24,425 nucleotides of DNA from Methanothrix sp. Lineage in GTDB: Archaea; Halobacteriota; Methanosarcinia; Methanotrichales; Methanotrichaceae. The stretch is from the NCBI GenBank assembly GCA_028708055.1, contig JAQVZT010000005.1, forward strand, positions 1 to 24,425, given 5' to 3'. The notes below the pieces were generated by a model, which saw nothing but the letters and a program-made list of their open reading frames with translations, made no database searches and was not told where the DNA came from. The translations under genes and the position numbers were made by a program. Of the stretch, positions 1 through 6,959 are shown in pieces (the stretch's first letter is position 1; every line of letters begins with the position of its first letter).

Positions 1-164
1 TCACCAAGACGGATGCCGACGCTAAGGGCGGTTCCGCAATCTCAATAGCCTATATCACCGGTAAGCCCGTGCTCTTCCTGGGCATAGGCCAGACCGATCC
101 AGACCTGGTGAAGTTTGAGCCCCAGTGGCTGGTGGACAGGCTGATGGGAGAGGCGGAAGCGTAA
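1..164 (+). CDS. ftsY: Signal recognition particle receptor FtsY, C-terminal fragment
   Basis: The frame that starts at base 3 gives 53 residues and ends at a TAA at 162-164. It contains TKTDADAKGGSAISIAY and GKPVLFLGIGQ, the end of the SRP GTPase NG domain, followed by DLVKF and WLVDRLMG, which is the FtsY-type C-terminus rather than the Ffh/SRP54 one (no M domain follows). FtsY is the membrane-associated receptor GTPase that docks ribosome-SRP complexes for co-translational insertion of membrane proteins. The 5' part lies outside the window. A T-run just after the stop (about 171-176) could end its transcript. Confidence 0.9.
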   Translation, partial: TKTDADAKGGSAISIAYITGKPVLFLGIGQTDPDLVKFEPQWLVDRLMGEAEA

Positions 165-303
165 AACAAAATTTTTTGGGTCCCTGCTAAAGCCATCGCA
201 AGATTTGATTCTTCTGGCACGCGAATAGCAGACATGAGTATCGAGAGCACATAAACCAAAATGCATCAGTTTTTTTTAAACCAAAAAAAATTATCTGATT
301 GAT
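165..303. terminator. Convergent intergenic region with T-runs on both strands
   Basis: This 139-base spacer separates ftsY (plus) from the rloB-like gene (minus). The plus strand has T6 at about 171-176 and a longer T-run at about 269-277. The minus strand has T8 read from the A-run at about 284-291, directly after the rloB-like stop. Archaeal transcripts often end at such U-runs without a stable hairpin, so these are likely terminators for the two converging genes. I saw no tRNA gene or attachment site here. Confidence 0.45.
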
Positions 304-948
304 TTAAGATGTTCTCCCAGATGACTTGGATATGCTCTGAATATATTCAACCAATTCAAAGACCTGTGTCGATGGATTGCTGGCTCTACAATATAGACTT
401 ATTCCCCGTTCCTCGTGAAAAATATTGAGATTTTTTGCATTATCTATTGCAGTTTGCTGTCGATCTCTGAGCAAATGGTAAACTTCTTGGCTTTTTTCAT
501 AATCTGCAATATAATCTTTTATTTTTTCGAATAACTCTTCACGATAATAAGCGGTATTAACCTGCAAAAAATGCAACAAGAACCAAATCTCGAAACATGG
601 GTTAGACAATAGTACCTTTATTCCATTCTTTTTGGCCAAGTCAAAGGCAATATTTAAATCTTTGTCGGTATTGTCATCCACATCATATACGCAATATATT
701 TCATCTCCTTCTTTCAATGATATTCTGCAATCGCGTCTATTTTTTAAATGAATTGCGGCTCTTACAAGCTGGACCGGGTTTGTTTCTGGCACGGGAGGCG
801 TTTTAATACTAACACCGGAAAATCTAAGCTCACTATTAAATCGTTTAAAATATATAGGTTCGGTGCATTCTCCTTCACAAATGATGATAATAAATCTGAC
901 ATCCTTCTTTGTATTTCTTTGCCTTTTTTTAAGACCGTATCTGTTCAT
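304..948 (-). CDS. RloB-like protein (Toprim-fold, AbiLii-related)
   Basis: The 214-residue protein has the layout of the RloB family. CEGECTEPIYF near residues 24-34 supplies a conserved acidic residue after a beta strand. YDVDD at 88-92 is a DxD of the Toprim type, and NPCFEIWFLLHF at 116-127 is the most recognisable family signature. Toprim-like proteins of this group are thought to act as nucleases; RloB itself has little biochemistry that I know of. The gene follows the ATPase gene by 9 bases (ATPase stop at 958-960), with GATGATC as a plausible ribosome site, so the two are surely one transcript. The pairing matches RloA/RloB of Campylobacter restriction loci and the lactococcal abortive-infection system AbiL. 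The family call is firm; the defence role is inferred. Confidence 0.8.
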   Translation of the reverse strand: MNRYGLKKRQRNTKKDVRFIIIICEGECTEPIYFKRFNSELRFSGVSIKTPPVPETNPVQLVRAAIHLKNRRDCRISLKEGDEIYCVYDVDDNTDKDLNIAFDLAKKNGIKVLLSNPCFEIWFLLHFLQVNTAYYREELFEKIKDYIADYEKSQEVYHLLRDRQQTAIDNAKNLNIFHEERGISLYCRASNPSTQVFELVEYIQSISKSSGRTS

Positions 949-957
949 TTGATCATC

Positions 958-2187
958 TCAAAATATGAGCGGTATTGCACCATATCTTCCTGAAAGATAT
1001 CGCTTTTCTATATCTTCATTATTTCGCGCTTTATATTCATATAATGAGTATAGATCTGTACTTTGGTCCTTGCGTTTACTGGTGAACCAAATTTGATCTC
1101 TTCTAAAAATATTCTCTCTCAGTAAATGCGTATCATGCGTCGTTAATATAATCTGAGAACCCTTTTTATTTTTGCTCGGATCATGAAAGATACCAATTAG
1201 ATATTCAATCAAAAGAGGGTGCAGTTTAGTATCCATCTCATCTAATATTAATAATCGCCCATTTTCCAAGACATCGGCAAAAGGACCCGCTAAGCGGAAC
1301 ATTTTTTTGGTCCCTTCGGATTCCTCCTCCATGTCAAATTTTATCCTTTTCTCGTTTCCGTCAATATCTTTGCCAAGATGGACAGTACTGACCTCCGTTG
1401 TTTTTCCACCTTGTTCTAAAAGGATCTTTCTTATTTCATATGGGATATCCTTTGGTACTTGACCTTCTGAAATGTCTTTTATAATAATATTTAAATCCAA
1501 AATTCCAACATCCGCTTGCAAAATGAATTCCTTTATTGGTTTAACAAGAAGCTTATTATCATTAAATAGATTCGCTGTATAATACTTACCATTATAGGAT
1601 GAATTGCTTCTAAATTGTTCGACAAACCATTCAAATGCGGTCCTTGTTTTTTGGAAATTCCAATTTGCAGACGTCGAGAGATATAAGCAGTTCTCTAGGG
1701 TTCTCTTACACAATTGATTTTGTTCTCTTTTTTCTTTTTTAAAATTATATTCATTCGTATTGGTTCGTTCGAATATTTTAGCCAATCTTTTTTCTGGATA
1801 ATAATATAGGTACTCATGATACACCTTTTTTTTATCTATTGAAAATCCATATATATATTTTTTTCTATTTTTAATAAATATGATTTCAAAACTACTCTGT
1901 TTATTTAAATAACTCTCATCTAACTTAAATGGCACCAAACCTCTAATTTCTTCGCCTATTTGGTTCCTATGAGAGTTTATTACTAAATCGTTTACAAAAT
2001 TTAAGGCTAGTGTGAGGTTGGTTTTTCCCGATGCATTTGCTCCGTAGACAACCGCGCTTTTTAGCAAATTAATGCCATCTAATTTAATTAAATTATCCGG
2101 CTTATTTTTGTCATTTGATGCAACCATACTGAAGGTTGTACGATCTTTAAACGATAAGAAGTTTTCAACGCTGAATTCTAATAGCAT
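958..2187 (-). CDS. RloA-like AAA/ABC-type ATPase (AbiLi-related)
   Basis: The 409-residue protein opens with LLEFSVENFLSFKD, the usual N-terminus of AAA_21/AAA_15 'RloA/OLD-like' ATPases. Walker A is GANASGKT at 49-56. The ABC-like signature region is SEGTKKMF near 290-297, Walker B is RLLILDEMD at 311-319, the D-loop is TKLHP and the switch histidine is in TTHDTH at 349-354. The region between about 90 and 270 is the family's variable insertion, probably coiled-coil or sensor. In paired systems this ATPase holds its nuclease partner in check and senses infection. AGGAGG lies about 11 bases before the ATG at 2187. The gene is clearly more AT-rich than the housekeeping genes to its right, which suggests horizontal acquisition. 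The partner is the RloB-like gene just downstream. Confidence 0.85.
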   Translation of the reverse strand: MLLEFSVENFLSFKDRTTFSMVASNDKNKPDNLIKLDGINLLKSAVVYGANASGKTNLTLALNFVNDLVINSHRNQIGEEIRGLVPFKLDESYLNKQSSFEIIFIKNRKKYIYGFSIDKKKVYHEYLYYYPEKRLAKIFERTNTNEYNFKKEKREQNQLCKRTLENCLYLSTSANWNFQKTRTAFEWFVEQFRSNSSYNGKYYTANLFNDNKLLVKPIKEFILQADVGILDLNIIIKDISEGQVPKDIPYEIRKILLEQGGKTTEVSTVHLGKDIDGNEKRIKFDMEEESEGTKKMFRLAGPFADVLENGRLLILDEMDTKLHPLLIEYLIGIFHDPSKNKKGSQIILTTHDTHLLRENIFRRDQIWFTSKRKDQSTDLYSLYEYKARNNEDIEKRYLSGRYGAIPLIF

Positions 2188-2865
2188 CTTTCGGTTGTCC
2201 TCCTATATTTTTAATGTATTATCCAATCCTCATGAAGATGGAATTGCCTTCTTGAAGCAGTCATAAGTTTCTGACAAGTGAGAATATATACGTTTGGTAC
2301 GTAGGACAAATAGTCAGTTCCTTTTGTTTTCTCGTTGGTATAGCTGGACTAGAAATTTCGTATAGTAGCAACTGTGCTCTGTGAGCTTATTGCACACGAT
2401 GTAGCCAAATGACTGATCATGATGATCGCAGAAGATTGTTGGCATAGAAACCGCGAAACTAAGATGGAGCAGGTTGAACAACATGATGAACTACTCAGCG
2501 CAAAAGATTTCGAGTTTAATCGATTCAATGCATGAAGTATTCCAACAAAATGTCGAGAAAGATAAACGGTCAACAAGTCTACTTATTCAACCCTTAGGGG
2601 AGCCGCCATATCTTCATAATCCCTTGTATCCTCAACATATTCTTAGCCGTCTTGTCCTTATTGACAATATCAACTATATTTGTGGTCTTTTCCTCAGTGT
2701 CCAGATGCATGAAACCCCATCTGCGCTCGTCTCCATAGGCCCCTCATGCATGTGGCATTTGCTCGGCTGCGATGCCACAACGGATTCCTGCAATCTCAAT
2801 CTCGGTGCCAATTTACAGGAAGGCCCGCAAAGCATATTGTCCTTAACGCAGAGGTTAGATTCAGT
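2188..2865. other. Gene-poor stretch between rloA-like gene and hicB-like gene
   Basis: These 678 bases hold no gene that I can support. Long frames exist (for example 2474-3034) but their products look random and they run through the hicB-like gene in the wrong frame. A short frame at about 2422-2538 encodes roughly 38 residues including KMEQVEQHDELLSAKDFEF, which looks protein-like and may be a gene remnant, but I recognise no family. AT-rich sequence with a TATA-like element lies near 2283-2291. The block at 2744-2772 recurs at 3828-3851 (see the repeat entry). Confidence 0.4.
2744..2772 (+). repeat. Left copy of an imperfect duplication (partner near 3828-3851)
   Basis: CATGCATGTGGCA followed by TTTGCTCGGC here matches CATGCATGTGGCA followed by GGTGCTCGGC near 3828-3850. 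It lies upstream of the hicB-like gene, and the right copy lies just upstream of a fragment of the same gene. The repeat therefore marks a duplicated module of which the right copy has lost its middle. Confidence 0.6.
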
Positions 2866-3102
2866 ATGTTTTCAGAATATATCGAGGCGGCTCTGGAAAA
2901 TGCTGTTTACAGGACAATCGATGATGAGGAGCCGATCTTTGTTTCGGTTCCAGAGCTGCAGGGTGCCTGGGCAACAGGCAAGACGATTGAAGAAGCGCGG
3001 AAAGAGCTCATATCAGTTATTGAAGGCTGGATAGCACTCAGGCTTCGTATGGGAAGGTCCATCCCGCCAATAGATGGCCATGCAATAACTGCATCAATTT
3101 GA
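2866..3102 (+). CDS. HicB-family (UPF0150) antitoxin-like protein, solo
   Basis: The 78-residue protein fits the compact HicB fold: RTIDDEEPIFVSVPELQGAWATG resembles the HicB strand-turn 'ED..Y.a.cPelpGc.t.G', followed by the helix TIEEARKELISVIEGWIALRL. I chose the ATG at 2866 because GAGGT at 2851-2855 sits 10 bases before it and the HicB fold begins there; the frame is open further upstream, but that part does not look like protein. HicB proteins normally neutralise the RNase HicA and repress their own operon. I see no HicA frame (small basic protein with a conserved His) on either side, so this is either a solo HicB, a frequent situation in archaea, or a relic. A decayed copy of its 3' end lies at 3862-3925. 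Confidence 0.7.
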   Translation: MFSEYIEAALENAVYRTIDDEEPIFVSVPELQGAWATGKTIEEARKELISVIEGWIALRLRMGRSIPPIDGHAITASI

Positions 3103-3144
3103 ATCTCTCGGAATCCTTATAGCCTAAAAGGCAAATGAAATATC

Positions 3145-3306
3145 ATGTCTGTTGCAGCTAAAGTCCCTCAGCGAAAATCTGTTCATACCGAATCGCAAGA
3201 TGATATCGCCACAGGCATTATAAAGGGGCTAAAGGATTTCAAAGATGGACGGTTCACCCGCTTAAAGAATGCTGACGAGCTGGAAGAGCACTTTCGCAAC
3301 CTTTAA
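3145..3306 (+). CDS. Small antitoxin of a RelBE/ParE-like pair
   Basis: This 53-residue frame was found by reading the sequence and is short. It starts with ATG at 3145 and ends with TAA at 3304-3306, six bases before the toxin start. The segment GIIKGLKDFKDGRFTRLKNADELEEHF resembles the C-terminal part of many small antitoxins, where a 'G-x-[FR]-x-x-[LF]' turn is followed by an acidic amphipathic helix that wraps the toxin. The N-terminus (SVAAKVPQRKSVHTE) is short, and I see no clear ribbon-helix-helix DNA-binding domain. No Shine-Dalgarno site precedes the ATG; a weak TATA-like CTTATA at about 3116 would make the mRNA leaderless. The assignment rests mainly on the position before a toxin-like gene. 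Confidence 0.6.
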   Translation: MSVAAKVPQRKSVHTESQDDIATGIIKGLKDFKDGRFTRLKNADELEEHFRNL

Positions 3307-3312
3307 ACTAGC

Positions 3313-3690
3313 ATGGCATTTCAGACCATAACCACAGACTATTTTGATAAAAAATTTGAAAAGCATACCAGGAAGGATGGTCTGCTTAAAGAACGAGTTA
3401 TCAGGGAGCTGCAAGCGGTCAGCATCAATCCCGAAATCGAAGTGCCCAAGCGCCATGCTTTGAGAGGGCTTCGCAGTGTGCATGTTGATCCATTTGTTAT
3501 CATCTATACTATTATAAAAGATATAGTTTTATTAATAAACTTTGATGATCATGATGAAGCATACGATGCAACACCACCCATTCTGAATTCTCTGCTAAGC
3601 GATCCAAGGACAATCGAAGCCCTGGAGAACGCAGGGATCTCAGCAGAAGAATACCTCCAATTCATAAGAACACTTGGAAAGAGGAAATGA
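3313..3690 (+). CDS. RelE/ParE-superfamily toxin
   Basis: The first 85 or so of 125 residues follow the RelE/ParE/YafQ layout: an N-terminal helix pair (FDKKFEKHTRKDGLLKERVIREL), a loop, then LRSVHVDPFVIIYTI and DIVLLINFDDHDEAY, which are the last beta strands with the usual R54, Y65 and H80 in place for an mRNA-interferase-like site. Toxins of this fold cut mRNA on the ribosome or attack gyrase; which one cannot be told from this sequence. The remaining 40 residues (PILNSLLSDPRTIEALENAGISAEEYLQFIRTL) form an extra helical tail not needed for the toxin fold. The gene lies 6 bases after the small antitoxin gene, so the two are co-transcribed. The start at 3313 lacks a clear Shine-Dalgarno site, consistent with translational coupling. 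Confidence 0.75.
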   Translation: MAFQTITTDYFDKKFEKHTRKDGLLKERVIRELQAVSINPEIEVPKRHALRGLRSVHVDPFVIIYTIIKDIVLLINFDDHDEAYDATPPILNSLLSDPRTIEALENAGISAEEYLQFIRTLGKRK

Positions 3691-3827
3691 ATATAATCCT
3701 CTGATAATAATAACTGCAAGCCGCTACAGTTTCCTATATTCAAGCGCCCTAAGACCTGCCCCGCGGGTCCTCCTCCTTCCGCCAGCCCGCCTCACCCCGC
3801 GCGCGCCCGCCCTGCCCGCAGCGCCCG

Positions 3828-3925
3828 CATGCATGTGGCAGGTGCTCGGCCATGAGACCTCTGGATAGCACTGATGCTTCGCATGGAAAGGTTCATCTCG
3901 CCATTAGCAGACATGCAATTCGTGA
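3828..3925 (+). pseudogene. Relic of a second hicB-like gene copy
   Basis: Bases 3862-3920 align with the 3' end of the hicB-like gene (about 3028-3085) at roughly four of five positions, and in the same frame: IALMLRMERFISPLADM here against IALRLRMGRSIPPIDGH there. Immediately to the left, 3828-3851 aligns with 2744-2767, which lies 100 bases upstream of the intact gene. The material between, including the start and most of the coding part, is missing. This is therefore a duplicated module with an internal deletion. It has no start and no intact domain and should not make a protein. Confidence 0.65.
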
Positions 3926-3992
3926 ATAAGAAGGAGGGAGGCAAAAGTCTGCGCTATAGGAGGGAAAAATATGTTTTGACCTTTGCCAAGTA

Positions 3993-4011
3993 CTATATAC
4001 GGCAATTGCCG
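3993..4011 (+). promoter_or_regulatory. TATA-like element overlapping a 12-bp palindrome
   Basis: CTATATA at about 3993-3999 is followed directly by the perfect palindrome CGGCAATTGCCG at 4000-4011. A palindrome touching the downstream edge of a TATA box is where archaeal repressors commonly bind. No gene that I recognise lies in range downstream on the plus strand, so this is a candidate only. Confidence 0.3.
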
Positions 4012-4056
4012 AGATAAATAACTTTCGCTTAACGCAAAGATCACGACGATATCATT

Positions 4057-4380
4057 AAAAAAAGCCACCATAAAATAAAAATCGAGTCTGCGGCGGGCCA
4101 GCGCCGATCCACAGCGCCCTTTTGGAAGGAACCGATCACCTTGGTGAGGGCCTGACCCAGCCCGAAGCTCGACCAAAAGCCGGGGGCTTCAGGGCAAAAA
4201 GCACTGGATTCTTCCACAGCGTCCGTTTTACGGGAACCCGTTGCACCGCCAGATGCCGGGCCTTATTTGCCTTTACCTCAGCTTTGCGCGCCCCACGAGC
4301 GTTAAGCGCTGGCGAGAATTTTCCAGATGCCTTGATCCTCGCCTGCGCAACTTGTAGCGCGGCAAACCACTCATATATTC
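4057..4380 (-). other. GC-rich block of unknown nature, possible minus-strand RNA
   Basis: Between 4083 and 4360 the sequence is much richer in G and C than its flanks. Read on the minus strand, a TATA-like AATATATG lies at about 4372-4379 and a T7 run at 4057-4063, which would frame a transcript of some 290 nt. Self-complementary pieces include ACGGGAACCCGT near 4229-4240 and a GAAGC/GCTTC pair near 4163-4190. I tested it by eye against SRP 7S RNA and RNase P RNA features and found neither. Two minus-strand frames are also open for 50-90 codons each, so a frameshifted gene relic is an equal alternative. Confidence 0.3.
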
Positions 4381-4458
4381 GTTATGGATATTTGTAACTT
4401 TCGGTTGAATGAAGAATAGTCTGAATATAGAGTCCTGAACTGGGGACTGCACAATTCA

Positions 4459-5523
4459 TCAGGCCTCCCGGTTATTGATAGCCGCTCGATAGGCTGCCAG
4501 GAGAAAGCCGTAGAGTGTGGGGCCGATGATCACCCCGATGATTCCTACTACGAATATAGGGGCAGTGTACGCGAGCAATGTAATTATGGGATGGATCCGG
4601 GAACTCTTCATCGCCAGATTAGGCCGGATTACATTCTCAGGTATCACCATGAGCACCACAGTTCCGAATATTATGATTATCAGGAAACGGATGGCATCGC
4701 CCATGAACAGAGAATAGAGCGCCAGAGGAACGAATACAAAAGGCGGCCCCAGCATAGGAACGAGCGTGAAGATGCCGACGATGGCCCCCATCAGATAGGG
4801 ATAGGGCACGCCGAGCATGGAAAAGCCGATAGCTGCCAAAACGCCGCTCAACATCGATGTAGTGAAGTAGACGGAAAAGAGGGTGTTGTAAATGCCGCTC
4901 AGCTCCTGGAGAAAATCCAGAACAATTGCCCGTTTCGTCCTGGGGACCAGGTCCACGGCGCGGGCCAGGAACTCCTTGCCGTCAATCAGAATGTAGTAGG
5001 TGAAGAAGACCACCACAATCAATTGGGCGAAGAGCACGGGCAGATTGGAGGCAAATGAGGTCAGTTGTTGCTGCACAATGGGAAAGAGCCAGGTAGCGAT
5101 GGTCACAGGGATGTCGCTTATCTCCTGCACGTTCCTGAGCACTATGACATTCACATAATTGTAAATCCAGGCAGGAAGGGCGCTCATGGCCCATCTGTCC
5201 ATCTCTGAAACTAAGGCATCGATTTGTATGCCAGACAAAACTCCGGATCTTTCCAAATTGGATATCTCTACCAGGAGAACGGTGGTTATGCCCAGAAGGA
5301 TTGCCAGAATAAAGACGAAGACAATCAAAATGGAGAACAGTGAGGAGATCTGTCTCTGCCCGGTCACACGAAAGAAGGCGGCAAAGAGCGGCTTGAGGAG
5401 AAATACCATTACTATGCTCAGCAGAATGGTATAGAGAAAATCCTTGGTAAGGTAAATTGTGGCGAGAAAGACCAGGAAGATCAGAGACTCTGCGGCCATG
5501 TCAAAGCGACGGCTTAAATCCAT
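4459..5523 (-). CDS. AI-2E family (UPF0118/PerM) membrane transporter
   Basis: The 354-residue protein has the family plan: two N-terminal membrane segments (about 12-60), a third near 65-85, a soluble amphipathic stretch (about 90-150), then further segments, and the C-terminal signature region YLMGAIVGIFTLVPMLGPPFVFVPLALYSL, followed by ENVIRPNLAMKSSRIHPIITLLA and a last hydrophobic stretch. Members have been linked to autoinducer-2 export and to Na+/H+ antiport; the substrate cannot be predicted here. The length is normal (330-380 for the family). It starts with ATG at 5523 without a strong ribosome site. It stands alone, separated by 77 bases from the acetyltransferase gene upstream on the same strand. 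Confidence 0.88.
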   Translation of the reverse strand: MDLSRRFDMAAESLIFLVFLATIYLTKDFLYTILLSIVMVFLLKPLFAAFFRVTGQRQISSLFSILIVFVFILAILLGITTVLLVEISNLERSGVLSGIQIDALVSEMDRWAMSALPAWIYNYVNVIVLRNVQEISDIPVTIATWLFPIVQQQLTSFASNLPVLFAQLIVVVFFTYYILIDGKEFLARAVDLVPRTKRAIVLDFLQELSGIYNTLFSVYFTTSMLSGVLAAIGFSMLGVPYPYLMGAIVGIFTLVPMLGPPFVFVPLALYSLFMGDAIRFLIIIIFGTVVLMVIPENVIRPNLAMKSSRIHPIITLLAYTAPIFVVGIIGVIIGPTLYGFLLAAYRAAINNREA

Positions 5524-5599
5524 AAGAGCACTTTTCTCTCATAACGGTATTAACTTTTCCATAACGACTCGCTACATGGATCATTGGCTGAACGACTTC

Positions 5600-6097
5600 T
5601 CAGATTCGTACATCGACCGGGCTGCCTGCCAATGACTTTGTCATCACCTTCTTTAAAGCGCCTGCATCTTCGTCCATATCTTCGGAAATGGGATTGTAGC
5701 CTTTGGCCTGGTAGAAGCCCATAGCACGGTAGTTGTCGCTGAAACATTCCAGCCTTGCCAGCTCGTAACCGGATCTATTTATCTCCGTCTCAACGAGATC
5801 CAAGAGAGCGCTTCCTATGCCTTTTCGGTGATGGTCTGGATGAACCCAAAGAAAGTCTACCATATCGTCAAGTATTGCAGCTACCCCCATGATCTCGCCC
5901 ACTCTTTCGGCCACAATCATCTCTTGCCATTGCTTGTTGACCATCTCTGCGATCTTGCCGCCTTCGACCCATGACTCTAGCTTCTCACGGGGCAGAATCT
6001 GATCATATACCCGAACAACCGTTTCCTTGCACAACTTGATCAGCTTCGGGACGTCCTCCTCGGTGGCCTTTCTGAATCTTATTTGGCTTTTATCCAT
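5600..6097 (-). CDS. GNAT-family N-acetyltransferase
   Basis: The 165-residue protein shows the GNAT fold: IRFRKATEEDVPKLIKLC as the first strand and helix, then VDFLWVHPDHHRKGIGSALLDLVE, which contains the acetyl-CoA loop (R/Q-x-x-G-x-G/A, here HRKGIGSAL near 89-97), and finally NYRAMGFYQAKGY, the usual C-terminal strand-helix ending. The acceptor is unknown. A TTG directly before the ATG could also be read as the start, but the ATG at 6097 is preferred: it overlaps the stop of the upstream ferredoxin-like gene as ATGGATAA, with GGAAGG upstream. This tight overlap implies translational coupling and may point to a shared physiological role. Confidence 0.85.
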   Translation of the reverse strand: MDKSQIRFRKATEEDVPKLIKLCKETVVRVYDQILPREKLESWVEGGKIAEMVNKQWQEMIVAERVGEIMGVAAILDDMVDFLWVHPDHHRKGIGSALLDLVETEINRSGYELARLECFSDNYRAMGFYQAKGYNPISEDMDEDAGALKKVMTKSLAGSPVDVRI

Positions 6098-6914
6098 CAA
6101 TCAGCCTTCCGTCAATTCCTACCACATAGCTCTTCACAGGCACATCGTTTCCCGATTGGTGAACTGCTTTCTTTACCAGCTTTGCAAGCTGAGAGCAGCA
6201 TGGCACAGTCATGTGCAGCACAGCAATGTCCAGGGTCTCGTTTTGCCTGAGAATCTCGGCCAGCTTTTCAATAAACGGCTCTGTCTCATCCAGTTTGGGG
6301 CAGCCCACCAGGACGGCACGGCCTTTTATAAAGTCCTGCTGGATGGCAGGATAAGCAAAAGCGGTGCAGTCTCCGGCTACCAGCAGGCGAGCACCCTTCA
6401 GGTAGGGTGCCCAGGGACGGGCCAGTCTCATCTGGATAGGCCAGCCGCACAGCTCATTGGCCTGGTCCTGTCCTGGTTTAATCTTTTCTCGGGAATAATC
6501 TGCTTGAGACCTTTGATCCCGCTTGAGGGAGATGGGCGTCGTGCAGGGAGAAAAAGATGAAGAAGGACAGGCCGATGCCCTCGCAGACCCTCTATCCGCT
6601 CCTTCTTTATCTGCTCCGTATGTATCTGCTTCTCCTGTATCTGTGCATCCGGCATGATCCATCCGTCCATGCTTTTGGGCCTGATTCTTATGCACTCTGG
6701 CAGCCTCCTCGTCAAACGGAGAGGCTTCGCGCTCCTCGATGCGAAGGGCCCCTTGAGGGCAAACGCCCAGATATGCGCCCAAGCCGTCGCAAAAGCTATC
6801 GCTCACCACCCGGGCTTTGCCGTCCTGAAGCTCGATAGCTCCTTCCGCACAGGCGGTAATGCAATCGCCACATCCGTTACATAGCTGCTGGTCTATCTTG
6901 ATGATCTTTCTCAT
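6090..6914 (-). CDS. 4Fe-4S ferredoxin-domain protein with C-terminal Cys-containing domain
   Basis: The 274-residue protein belongs to a family common in anaerobes and methanogens. The N-terminal ferredoxin domain has a complete first cluster motif (C12, C15, C18, C22 in CNGCGDCITAC). The second motif reads FCDGLGAYLGVCP, with C42 and C52 but tyrosine at position 48, where I expect the family to have cysteine. Residues 65-150 are a variable, polar linker. The C-terminal domain (about 156-274) has WPIQMRLARPWAPYLKGARLLVAGDC, VGCPKL and VPCCSQL, conserved cysteines typical of the family, so a second redox or metal site is likely. It is probably a cytoplasmic electron carrier or sensor of unknown partner. 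The acetyltransferase gene overlaps its stop codon. Confidence 0.8.
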   Translation of the reverse strand: MRKIIKIDQQLCNGCGDCITACAEGAIELQDGKARVVSDSFCDGLGAYLGVCPQGALRIEEREASPFDEEAARVHKNQAQKHGRMDHAGCTDTGEADTYGADKEGADRGSARASACPSSSFSPCTTPISLKRDQRSQADYSREKIKPGQDQANELCGWPIQMRLARPWAPYLKGARLLVAGDCTAFAYPAIQQDFIKGRAVLVGCPKLDETEPFIEKLAEILRQNETLDIAVLHMTVPCCSQLAKLVKKAVHQSGNDVPVKSYVVGIDGRLIDG

Positions 6915-6959
6915 GGCTCTTGTTCCTGGCTCTCAAATCTTGGTTCTTATTCACGGCCT

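Larger units (their letters stand above)
3691..4458. other. Gene-free stretch with pyrimidine-rich, GC-rich and relic segments
   Basis: These 768 bases lie between the toxin gene and the AI-2E permease gene. They contain a very C-rich, purine-poor segment (about 3754-3827), a relic of the hicB-like gene (3828-3925), a TATA-like element followed by a 12-base palindrome (3993-4011), and a GC-rich block (4083-4360) bracketed on the minus strand by a TATA-like element and a T-run. Several frames are open in the GC-rich block, but none matches a family that I know. I read the stretch as decayed accessory DNA that may contain a small RNA gene. Confidence 0.5.

Noticed and set aside
165..303. tRNA or attachment site after ftsY as integration target for the island
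   Set aside because: No cloverleaf, no terminal repeat of the ftsY end on the other side of the island, and no integrase.
2746..2865. Upstream extension of the hicB-like frame to an earlier ATG
   Set aside because: The extra 40 residues do not look like protein. The ATG at 2866 has a GAGGT site and fits the length of HicB proteins.
2474..3034. Long plus-strand frame of 186 codons
   Set aside because: It overlaps the hicB-like gene in another frame, has no family signature and an unusual composition, and lacks a ribosome site that I can see.
4083..4360. GC-rich block as SRP 7S RNA or RNase P RNA
   Set aside because: I looked for the characteristic conserved motifs of both and did not find them on either strand.
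4122..4397. Plus-strand frame across the GC-rich block
   Set aside because: Several frames on both strands are open here because of base composition. The product has no recognisable domain.
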